A stretch of DNA of 64,000 nucleotides from Theristus sp. LFF4_11 (lineage: Eukaryota > Nematoda > Chromadorea > Monhysterida > Xyalidae): assembly GCA_030248135.1 (NCBI GenBank), contig JASANC010004235.1, positions 1-64,000 of the forward strand, given 5' to 3'. A program made the position numbers and the translations under genes. Below the pieces are notes generated by a model. That model ran no database searches, was not told the DNA's origin, and was given only the letters and a program-made list of their open reading frames with translations. This document shows positions 1-9,860 of the stretch, piece by piece (positions within the stretch are counted from its first letter, which is position 1; each line of letters opens with the position of its first letter).

Positions 1-2247
1 CCAGACGACTCGACTGATACGGCGATCGCACCGGTCGCATTTGGGCACGCAACACACTCGCGGGTCTCCCTCCGGTGAAGGTCTTTCAGCCTCGCCACGC
101 TGACACGCTTCTACCTGCTTGATGTATTGCAGACTGTTATGCAAATCTTGAAATCCACCAGTTCATCTGCCGACAAAACACCCGATCTCCATCCAAACGC
201 TGGAACAGGTACTTCGCCAGCTCTATTCATCACGAATTGACAGACGCGTTGAACGATCGCGATACGCACCGAAAATACTCTTGATCCCACAGGAACGTGT
301 CCCGCCTCCGACGGCTCACGTTTGCAGATGGACTCGCAAATGCCAACGGCACCGCGAAACACATCGAATCCTTGCGGTTCATGCTGAAATCACCCGCTCA
401 GGCTGATCGTGTTTCAGCGCATCCGCATTCGCAACGGACCAACTCCTGCGTGTGCGCTAGCACTGTTCACCGCATCCTGCACTCTCTTGCGTGACTGACA
501 GAGCTGATATGTTCTTCCAACGGTATTGCGGCAAGATTACTCTGCTTGCGTCTGTCCCACCGTCAATCGACCACCTGGTAGAATAGTCGTTTCCGCGCGC
601 ATCACCAAGAAACCATGCGTCTTGCTGCGATTGTGTCCTCACCGATAGAGTACATCGGATTCTGGGAACTTCAGCTTTCACTCTCCATATTTGTTCGTCG
701 TAATCGCCCATTCGCTTTCGTCACCAGTCGGCAACGTCTCGATCGGCACATTTTCAAACGCTCCAATGACTCCAAAAGCGAAGAAGATCTTGTCGTGCAT
801 TCGATCATCGTCAGCATGCGGAAGAGCGCACCAATACGTTCCCATCACCCTCGATACTGCTCCCAGCAAGAACAACGCCTCCACATGCAGCTTGAGTTCC
901 TATGCGACAACGTAACTCGTGATGCCCCACGATGCTTGCAATACACCACACGCTTCTTTTCCATCTGTTCGGGTCGTCAACTGCTACCATCATTCCAGTC
1001 GCTGTCAACTTCTCCATGGGCTTTGAATCAGCTGCTTCTTTCATCTCGAAGCGGTCAATCGATCGATCCGTTTGCAGTGCGGCATTCCCCTTCTCGACTG
1101 CGTTTTCCTGCAACAATACGACAACCCTCTTTTCGATCCCTCCAAAGTCGTCAGTCAGTCAGCCCAATCAACTTACGTTACGCCGTTGCTGTTACATCTT
1201 TTACTGTTGTACCCTTAACTGTTGTCGGCTTTAACCGGCTGCAGTTGCGTAGCCTCCACCTTCCCTCCAAATGATGTCGACCCTTGACCATCACAATCAA
1301 TGCAGCTTTTGGCACGCCGCTTTGTAGATCGAGAAAACGAAAATTGAATCCATCGAAATAACGCTCCTTTTGAAGTCGGCCACCTCCATAGCTTCAAGCG
1401 CCTCACTCACTCCATTCGAATTGTCCGACAGCGGCAAGTCACACGACGGATGTCCAGCAGTCAGTACAGCTTCCAGCGGCTTCGCAACAGCGTCTCCCAT
1501 TTGTCCCATACGTCACGTTTGCGCGCTGCTTGTCAGTGTTCGCGCTGTCGCCGTTCACTGAACCAATTTCTGTCTCAGCTTCTTCGACACGATGTTTTTT
1601 CTGTTTTTGTTGCGGAGATTCAGTCGCTAACTGACGTTGAGGTTTACAATAAACCGCCCTAGGGTCTTCCAGACGTCAATTGCGGTTCTGATTTCGCGCA
1701 AACTCAGGTTTCATGCACTGAGTGGAGTACTCCATCTCCCGTCAACAAATTATTCGTGTCCATTTCACAGCAACAACTCCATCGGACCGACGAACACAGC
1801 ACCACGTGACATTATCCAATGTTGAATCGCATCACAGATGGCCAGTCTGCTACACCCTCCATCATTTGTCCAACAGAAAACGCCGCTGCTCCAATCCAAT
1901 CCAGAACTGCACTCGAACACACTAACCATCGACATCCGGGAGCGATCGCATGCCAAGCTCTTCATCGACGCGTTCACGCAGTCGACAATTTGCCCATCCG
2001 ACTACTTCATCAATTCATAATATTCAGCGCTTATTTTCAAATTCAACAATGCGCAATTAGCAGAGCAATCCTCCAAGTTTCGATCTATTACTTTGCAGTT
2101 CCTCTCAAACATAAACAAACAAAAACAAAATGAAATGTCGTTGGACAAGCTGCAGACTTGCCAACCTGATACTAATCTGGTAAAACCAGTAGCATCATTA
2201 AACTTAACGCAACACACAAAACCAAGAGGACCAATGTGGGGGCGCCA
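1..2247 (-). pseudogene. Frame-broken coding-like segment, possible retrotransposon interior
   Basis: No intact gene is visible. On the minus strand several short open stretches in different frames have protein-like composition: one around 111-362, one around 1297-1509 and another around 1500-1640. They are separated by stops and frame changes. A Cys-rich stretch (VCCVPKCDRCDRR) is encoded at the very left edge. Together with the LTR-like block and primer-binding-site-like motif immediately to the right, which would lie upstream of it in minus orientation, this could be a decayed gag region running off the window. I recognise no specific domain, so the retroelement reading is inference. A decayed host gene is the alternative. 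Confidence 0.3.
2231..2247 (-). promoter_or_regulatory. Primer-binding-site-like motif
   Basis: Read on the minus strand this is TGGCGCCCCCACATTGG, directly following the CA end of the LTR-like block. Starting with TGG, the complement of the tRNA CCA end, immediately after an LTR is the classical position of a retroelement primer binding site. The matching tRNA was not identified. Confidence 0.35.
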
Positions 2248-2544
2248 TGTCACAACGCGGCCACGCAGAAATGAGCGACTTTCCTTAGTACAGTGCGGTG
2301 ATCAAGTGCTCTATACAGAAAATTTGCAAAAACTACGATGACCTACGCGTTGATTTCTCAAATGCCCTAGGGTTGCGCGCGCGTTTCCTAGTTACGCTCC
2401 ACCAAAGGATGGATCTGAGCGGAGTCATAATGGCCTGGATTTCCTAATTTAAATCTTATGTGGCAACACTAAGTTGCCTGGTGGGTTCCCTACATGCACA
2501 TTTAGACAGTTGGTCAAACATGTGGACAGCGCGAGGGTGTCACA
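2248..2544 (-). repeat. Candidate LTR (single copy visible)
   Basis: In minus orientation this 297-bp block begins TGTGACACCC and ends GTTGTGACA, so it has TG...CA ends, and it is followed by a primer-binding-site-like motif. Only one copy is in the window, so LTR identity cannot be confirmed by a direct repeat. It could also be an unrelated AT/GC-mixed spacer. Confidence 0.35.
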
Positions 2545-3701
2545 TTTTTAAGGCGCAAATGGGAGAGAAAGAGAGTGGAGTTTTTAGTGGACTGTCGTCG
2601 TCCAACTAACCTGTTTAATTCACGGTATTTTTCGTTGGACCGAAGTCCACAGTCAACTGTTGATGTTGTTGGTGTTGTTTTTTTTTTCTTTTAACTTCCA
2701 CAAAACTTCTTTGCCACACTTTATTTAAGACAAAATCCAATGGCTCAGTAGACTAACTAAAAGTAGAAAAATTTCAAATTATATAGCATGCGATTTTTCA
2801 TAAAAAATGAAGGTCCCGCCCCCAAAATGTTCTGATTGGTTTCAAAAAGTGGTTTTTCGGATACTGATTGGATGGCGAATTTTAGTTTTTCTAGTTTACA
2901 AAAACTAACATAAAAAGAGGTTTTGTTTTACTGAAAGTTGTTCCGAAGTTTATCAAAACAAACATTAATCATCCCCCCATGTTTGGTTTTCATTTTTCTC
3001 CGGACTTTACAGCAGCGATTTCTAACAACTGATAGGCATGCACAAGCACAACCATTCACCCGAAATTACTAAAGTGTAACGAAAAATAGCGCGAAAACAA
3101 GTAAAGTTAACTAAAGTGACCAGTAAAAATGGGTTACACCCAAATATCGTGCACATGCAAGAAAGTTTTTCTTTACTTTCAAAAAGAAAACAATTTATAA
3201 AGCCAGAAAATGTTTTCTAATCAGTTATTTTGCATCTCCGAAAAATATTCTCGAACAATTACCCTATTTATCAATTTTTTTGTGTAAACATTCCCGGACA
3301 TAAAGTTAGCAATACCGTATACCAGCAAGGCCAAAAATTAGAAATTTCATGAAAGTTACCATAACCTGGTTAAATTTTCAGATAATTACTTTTGTTTTTT
3401 TTTTTAAAAGCTTTACTAAATTTGCGAAGTGAAAAAAAAACTAAATTGATTTTTCGTCTGACAAAATAATTTGTTTTAAATGGAATATAATGTCCCCATC
3501 ACCAAGTAGATTTTTGTTTGTGTGTTATCAAGTGTTGTAGTGTTGGTCACGCATTAGTTCCTTTCGATTGTGTTTAGTTGCAGTTTGTAGTTTGTAGATG
3601 CACTTGCAGGTTGAGTCACCAAAATTATTTTGTCACAACCAGGTACGACCACCGTCAGACCGGAGGCTAGGCGCCACATGTGCCGGCATACACCGTGACT
3701 T
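2545..3701. other. AT-rich intergenic DNA
   Basis: AT-rich sequence with homopolymer runs. No convincing coding frame, RNA gene or transposon terminus was seen. Confidence 0.5.
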
Positions 3702-4122
3702 TTAACCAGATCCATACCCGGTCCCGCTGGTTGTTTTGCTCTTCGCAGGAGGTACAGCTCCCCCCATTACTGCGAGAATAAAAAGACTAAAGCAAAAGCA
3801 CTAGTCAGAATTTATGCAACGAGAAAAAATTAGCCAACTAAAAAGTCTAAACTGATAAACGCAAATCAGGAAACTGCAGAACACTATCACGACAAACTGT
3901 CAAAAAACCCAAAGGAAAAATGAGGCAGAAAAATAATAAAACCAAAACACGAACCAAAGAACTACTACCATGTGACAAAAACGCACAAAAATAAAAAGGC
4001 ACAAACAAATTCGTCTACAAGATTCAGTTCTGCGCGGCCCTACTGCGGATGGCTTCATCGCGTTTCTTATTCATCTGATCAATCACGGCCTTTTCAAGCT
4101 GCACCTTGGTGAGGTCGGCCAT
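3702..4122 (-). CDS. Possible two-exon micro-gene (48 aa), unrecognised
   Basis: On the minus strand an ATG at 4122 opens a coding-like exon, 4122-4044. It starts MADLTKVQLEK and continues AVIDQMNKKRDEAIR, a charged, helix-prone segment. A GTAGGG donor at 4043 leaves phase 1. The acceptor TTCTCGCAG before 3769 restores frame for exon 3769-3702, which encodes a short tail ending SGTGYGSG and a TAA stop. If the donor is ignored the frame ends 18 bases downstream, giving a 32-aa peptide. The region immediately upstream is transposon DNA, so earlier exons could be missing or displaced. No family is recognised; codon use looks protein-like compared with the surrounding AT-rich DNA. Confidence 0.35.
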
Positions 4123-5057
4123 AGTGAGAAACTTTGAATAGTGCCCCTCGACAGAAGTCACATGGCCCCCCCCCCCCGCGGCCCCCCCCAAAATTTTCCA
4201 GCTATCTATCTATCTGGAAAATTTGCTCCAGCTATCTATGTCGGCCAGAGGTGTGCACGCCAGACAATTCTAGCCTGTCCCGGGTTGGGTTGCTGCGCGA
4301 CGTCGACCCCACCACATTTTTTCCCGCAAATTTTGTGTCCCAAAGAACTGACCTCTCAAAAACACGGCTGCACTGCATCTGTCTGATTGTATGCTGTGTG
4401 CTTGCAAAAGTCCTGAGGCGAAGAGTCCTTGCAAAAGGAACGTTCTGAGATTCAAAACAACACAGCAGCTTGCATCTCCTGGGTGATCTTTGAACATGCC
4501 CGAGTGAAAAAATAAATAGACACTGGGGGCAGTCTTTGCGATGCGAAGAAAAATTTTGAAAGTTGCTCCGCAAAATACCTTTTTTGATGAACAATTTTTT
4601 ATGATTTCTGCATTTTGACTCAAAGTTCTACGATGCAATTGCAGGTTTCCAAAAACCGGATTCAAATAACCAAAAAGATGCAAATTGCACCCATCTGGAA
4701 GAAAAAACATGGCAGTAAACCACGAGTGGACAGACAAACAACAACAAAACAGCTTGAAACTAACACAGTGTTTGAAAATTTGCGTTTGTTGTCCAGAGGG
4801 GATACCCAAATTTTGATTTCTCGCTTGAAAATAAGATTTGTTATGATAACAAGTTGTGAAAAGTTCTTAGATATTTTTTAAAGTGCTGAAAAAGAAAATT
4901 TTACATTTTTGAAGGTTTTTACGTTCGGCAGGCGACTTTGCCTTTGAAATTAAATGAAAAATGGTAATTTGTAAAGTCTTCGCGCAGCGAAGAAAATTTT
5001 CAAAAAATAGGTTCTGAGATCGCATTTTACCTTACGATTTTTGAATGTCATCCAAAG

Positions 5058-6110
5058 GGGGGGGGGTACAATTCCGGCCCGCTAATTCCGGCCTGAAGAA
5101 TTCCGGCCCGCTCATTCCGGCCCGAAGAATTCCGGCCCGAAGAATTCCGGCCCGGAGAATTCCGGCCCGGAGAATTTTCGCCAGCACGAACAATATTAAA
5201 CCACACGAAGTGATTTTGGTAATGAAATAATAAAATAAAAATATCGATGTTCACATGTTACAGTGTATTTTCAATGATCTTCGTCCTGTTTGTTTTTTTG
5301 GAAAGTGAAACCTTTTGGGGAAAAAACTGCAATTAAATTTTTAAATTTTTTTATCATGAACAGGATTTGTGACCCTTTTACCTTATCAAAAAGGCTTGGC
5401 TTAGGATTAGGAACCTACAACAAGTCACTGCAAGCAAGTTCTAAACAAAAATAAAAAATCACATACCGTATTACCTCTATTAAACCCCCCCCCAAAATTA
5501 AACCCCCCCCCAAAAATAAACCCCCACCCCCTCGACAAGTTTCCAAATAATCCCCCCCCCAAAAATAATCCCCCATGGGGGATTATTGGAAACCTGTTTG
5601 AAACACATACCCAGAAAAACATACACATAAACAGTGAATTCAGTGGCTGGTTGCAGTGAAAATGATGAAATTGTGCTACCAAAGGCCCCAAATGTATGAG
5701 TTAATGGTAATTTCATTACAAAAGGCTGTTGTAAAAGGAAATATCTATGTAGAGTAGAAGTTTCTGCGACTTCCTTCCTGCCATGGAAGGTATTTTTGCC
5801 ATTTTGCCCACCCCTAAAAATGGTTTCCAAATAAACCCCCCCCCCAAAAATAAACCCCCCCCCAAAAATAAACCCCCACCCCCAGAAGTCGCTGAAGAAA
5901 TAAACCCCCATGGGGGTTTATTAGAGGTAATACGGTAATTTATTTTCCAAAAATCACTTCGTGTGGTTCAATATTGTTCTTGCTGGCGAAAATTCTCCGG
6001 GCCGGAATTCTCCGGGCCGGAATTCTTCGGGCCGGAATTCTTCGGGCCGGAATGAGCGGGCCGGAATTCTACGGGCCGGAATTTCGCGGGCCGGAATAGT
6101 ACACGAGCCC
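5058..6110. mobile_element. Element with tandem ATTCCGGCCCG terminal arms
   Basis: The left arm (5066-5180) is a tandem array of 14-16-bp units of the type ATTCCGGCCCGAAGA. The right arm (5985-6105) is the inverted counterpart. Both arms continue inward into the same unique sequence around CACTTCGTGTGG. The flanks ATCCAAAG (5050-5057 and 6111-6118) form a perfect 8-bp target duplication, 9 bp if the preceding C is counted. Open frames across the arms encode only repetitive IPARR-type peptides and are not genes. Confidence 0.75.
5466..5935. mobile_element. Tc1/mariner-type MITE, CCGTATTACC termini
   Basis: It starts CCGTATTACCTCTATTAAAC and ends in its inverted copy, with TA on both sides (5464-5465, 5936-5937). 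Subterminal C-runs pair with G-runs. It sits inside the ATTCCGGCCCG element. A second copy lies at 45204-45661 in inverted interior orientation. Confidence 0.75.
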
Positions 6111-6731
6111 ATCCAAAGTATGTCGGCGTCTATGACACCCATTCAAATTAAAAAAACAGATGTTCAGAAGTGGAGCGAACAAAAAGCTATTTGGACGTGA
6201 TCGTTGATACGGTTAAAACAACGAAAATATTGTTACATTGAATTGAACCGTTGTCAACAAAACACTGAACAATCTAAAAAACGAACGATGAATTCATGAC
6301 TATTGCATGATTGCCATTGTCAAACGAAACATAAGGTGTCCGTCCATGGCTTGCGCCGCTTAAAAATTTCAGATCTTGAAACAAATTTACGTGAAAACAT
6401 TCTTTTGAAGTCCTCAAAAATTGAGAGAAACGGAAAAAGTGACGCAAACGACCGATTTTTTGCGGTATCCAAACCTATTTTGCGTCATTGGCGCACGATT
6501 TCGCGTCAAAAAACCCTGGTTATCTGTACCACTGTAAATGTGCTTATTGCGCAGCGCGATTTCAAATACAAATACATTACAGCCAACAAAAGTAGCAAGA
6601 TACGTACTTTTGAAGATTTGTTTTAGTCAGTCAACTGAAATGTTCGAATTTTTTACTTTTTATTTCATATAAATATTTTTTTCGTTTGTGAATATTTTGT
6701 TTCTTTCAACCGAGGCGCTGCGCGACGTAGC

Positions 6732-8386
6732 CAGTACCGTGGGCCCAAAAAAAATTTCGAGGGGGGGTATGGTACCGTGGGGGGGGGTGCCGACCAAAAA
6801 GTGAGGGGGGGGTCCAACCTATGGTAACGTGGGACCCCCCCCCCCCAGGGGGGTCCCATGGGGGGGGGGGGGGCATTTTTTCAAAATTTTCTGTGGGGGG
6901 TCCACCCCCCCACCCCCCCATGATAATTTTTCGCTTAAATTTTGAAGGAAAAACGCTAAATTTTGCTGCAAAATCGTTGAAATTACAATGAAGATGGTCA
7001 AGTTATCATATATTCAGCTTATATTATGGACTTTATAGACAAAAAATCATGATTTTCGAAAAAAATTTTAGGGTGTGCAGAAAATTGTGGGGGGGGGGGG
7101 GTGTCCGCCAGACAAAATTTCATGGGGGGGGGGGGGGGGGTTGTCGGCCAAATTTTCGAGGGGGGGGGGGTACGATGGGGGGGGGGGGGGGGTGCCCGGT
7201 TTTAGGGGGGGGTGGCACGGTGCCCCCCCACCTAGGGTTAGGGGAAAAAAAAAAATCCGGATTTTTTTTTTTAAATTAAAAAAAAAATTTTTTTTTAAAA
7301 AAAAAAAATTTTTTTTACAAGTTAGGTTTGTTCGAAGCGTCTCGTCGAGCTGAGTTCATCTAGACTATTTTCAGAACGATCCGGAAAACTATAAGAGCGA
7401 AAATCGTGTTTTATTGAAATTATGTCCATTTCATAGAGGGAAAGTTGCATTTTCAACAGTAAAACAGGACAATTTTCGACGTGTACTTGAATATTGAACC
7501 GTTCTTAGTTGTTCCTCTTTAGAAAATTACCAAAATTTGACTGTGTTCAAAAATTCCTGTTTGCTGCAGCTAAGTCGGCAACCCCTGTCGACCCGGTCGC
7601 CCCCCCCCCCCCCAAGACACTTACTTTCAGGTTCAACCAGCTATGCTATCTGCCACATGGCGAGAGCCCACTCTTCAAATCATCGTATCGAAAACACGTA
7701 CCATGATTTCGCGATCACGTTGCGGGCAACTGACAGACGCAAGTTTAACACGTTAGTTTAGCTCAGCACGCAAGTTTTAACATGTGGCCATGTTATCGGG
7801 TATCTGAAAAACGGTCGTGTGATGTGGTATTAACCAACATCCCCGCTCCAATTGTTTAACAATATATCGCACAACTCCATTGTAGACCTATAACGTACGC
7901 CAATCAACAAGATATCATGTTCATCTCATGGCCTACCGACTGAAAAAACATGTTCTAAGTTGCAAGAAAACGATTTCTGAAACGATATTTCAATTCAGTT
8001 AAGTCATTTCAACGCTAAAAATTGACTCTAGAAGTCATCCAAATCGAAAAACATGGAGTACGTCGGTCAAAATGACCAAATAATGACATGTACCTAAGCA
8101 CACAAAGAAGTTGGGAAGAAAATTTGGTTTGAACTTTCAAAAAATTATGCCATAAATCGAATTTTCAGAGCAAAGTAGAAGAAAAATTTTTCAAATTTTT
8201 TTTTTTAAGTTTGAAAAAAAAAATCCAAATTTTTTTTTTTTAAAAAAAAACGAAAAAAAAAATAAAAAAAAAATTTTTTTTTCAAAGCCCCTAACCCTAC
8301 CCCCACCCCCCCACCCGACGGTCTCGGGTGCTCTGGGGGGGGTGTACCCCCCCCCCCCCCCCCCCCCCCCCCCGCCCACGGTACTG
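6732..8386. mobile_element. G-run-rich hAT-like element, CAGTACCGTGGGC termini, copy 1
   Basis: The inverted termini CAGTACCGTGGGC / GCCCACGGTACTG are flanked by perfect 8-bp repeats GACGTAGC (6724-6731 and 8387-8394). The interior carries many runs of 7-20 G near both ends and an AT-rich middle (7300-8280). No transposase frame is visible, so it is nonautonomous. Open frames here are G/C-run artefacts. Confidence 0.8.
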
Positions 8387-9239
8387 GACGTAGCCCCTCA
8401 GGCGCTGCGCGACGCGCGACGCTAGCCTGTCCCGGGACACCCTAGGAACACCCTATGCACATCTCTGATATCGGCCCCCCCCAACCCCTCGGCTCTGGAA
8501 CAACTATGGGAAAAGTATTGTTTATTTATGTTTTTCTAACAAAAATTAAAAGCGAGCAGACGGCGTGAAATTTTGTGTCTCTGCATGGGTTTTAGTCTCG
8601 CTGTCATTCATCTGTTCTCCACATGATTTGCGGAGTGCAAAACCCAAGCTTTATGTTGGTGGTGCACCATTTTTAGCCCATGTTTAATTTTTTGAGCAGA
8701 TTAATGAATTTTTGTTGGTTTCAAGCTGCCAAATAGAAAATTTAGTCAAAAATTTAATTTTTTACGAAGGAGTGAAAAACCAAAACTTTGCATAATTAAT
8801 TTAAAATGACTGTTAATGATGCAAATTACCTGATTTTTAATTTCAAAACGATAAAAAACATCAATTAAGACAAAGCCGCCAAGATAAGTTGAACTTGGTC
8901 AAAAATTGCACCCTGCCCAAATATGCCCAGTTTTGTGAATTTGTAAAGTTAGAAAACTCACCTGCACAAGCACAACTGAGTTTCTTGTTGAAGAAACTCA
9001 AATTTCGTTAGCCATTTCGTCAAAAAAATTCACGACTCCGCTCCGTTCAGCAGTAAACGAAGTTCGTCGATTGATTTTCCATCGTATGCGGTGGCGTTCT
9101 TGACAACAAAACTGGAACCCGGCGTTATTGAGTTCAAAATTTTCAACAGATAAGTTGATGGCTCATTTAAAATTGCTCGAATCTTCGCAGAACCAAGAAT
9201 CAACAAAAAAGGAAACTAGAACAACACGTTCCTTTGTTT

Positions 9240-9410
9240 CTGTTTCTTTTCTATTCAACTATTCAAAATTCACTGTTCAGAATTTACTCTTCAAAATTTT
9301 ACTGTTCACTTTTTTCCTTTATAGAACACTATTCAACTATTCTGTTCAAAAATTCACTGTTCACTGTTCACTATTCAACTGTTCAACTGTTCACTTTTAT
9401 AGAACTGGCC
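9240..9410 (+). repeat. Degenerate TTCACTGTTCA tandem repeat
   Basis: Variants of TTCAACTATTCA and TTCACTGTTCA recur about every 10-12 bases over roughly 170 bp, interrupted by two TTTATAGAAC blocks. It looks like a decayed minisatellite upstream of the MOSPD2 5' region. Confidence 0.6.
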
Positions 9411-9860
9411 ACAGATCTGCTTCTTTTTTTTAATATCTTTCGTTCGAAGGCAATTGTTTTTGGACAGATAGCTGGCTGAGAAATTTTTTTGGATAGATAA
9501 TAGCTGAGCCAAAAAATGCCGATTTTTTTTTATTTCGAAAAAAATCCTGTTGATTCAGCACAATTTTGATTTTCAATTTTTTTAAATTTACTAAAACGAA
9601 AAGACGATTTTTGTTTTTTAACAACCCTAATATGCACAATGCACATACATATCTCCTTCTTTCAGGCGAGACGAACAGAGCGAGCGAGGAAAGTCGAGGT
9701 GTTGAGGAGTTTCACGCAGGAGCAGAAGAGGAAAGCAAAACGAAGCAAACGTGTGACGCCATTGGCCACTGGCCTCGGCTTGGCTGGCTCGGTGGCACCC
9801 GAGCATAACAGTGAAGCGACACACCGTCGGCGCGGCGTCAGAAACATTTGCTGATATAAA

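Larger units (their letters stand above)
4246..8467. mobile_element. hAT-like nonautonomous element, CAGAGRTGTGCA termini
   Basis: It starts CAGAGGTGTGCACGCC and ends in the reverse complement of CAGAGATGTGCATAGG. The flanks are ATGTCGGC (4238-4245) and ATATCGGC (8468-8475), a 7/8 8-bp target duplication as made by hAT transposases. Most of its length is nested insertions (5058-6110 and 6732-8386). No transposase frame is seen. Confidence 0.6.
4143..8509. mobile_element. Interrupted CATAGTTGTTC-family element (fragments 4143-4245 and 8468-8509)
   Basis: The left fragment has the family's subterminal block (CTATCTATCTATCTGGAAAA). The right fragment ends GGCTCTGGAACAACTATG, the family's terminus. 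The two parts are split by a 4.2-kb element that duplicates 8 bp (ATGTCGGC / ATATCGGC). The same family recurs in the nest at 39.8-50.6 kb. The outer left terminus is not clearly visible. Confidence 0.6.

Noticed and set aside
615..1274. A 219-codon plus-strand open frame
   Set aside because: Composition is unlike a folded protein, no domain is recognisable, and it lies antisense to the coding-like minus-strand fragments.
5045..5254. Open frames encoding IPARR-type and NSSGR-type repeats
   Set aside because: They are translations of the ATTCCGGCCCG tandem arm of a transposon, open on both strands because the unit lacks stops.
5040..6110. CRISPR-like array
   Set aside because: The regularly spaced units have no unique spacers, are inverted between the two ends, and lie in a eukaryotic transposon.
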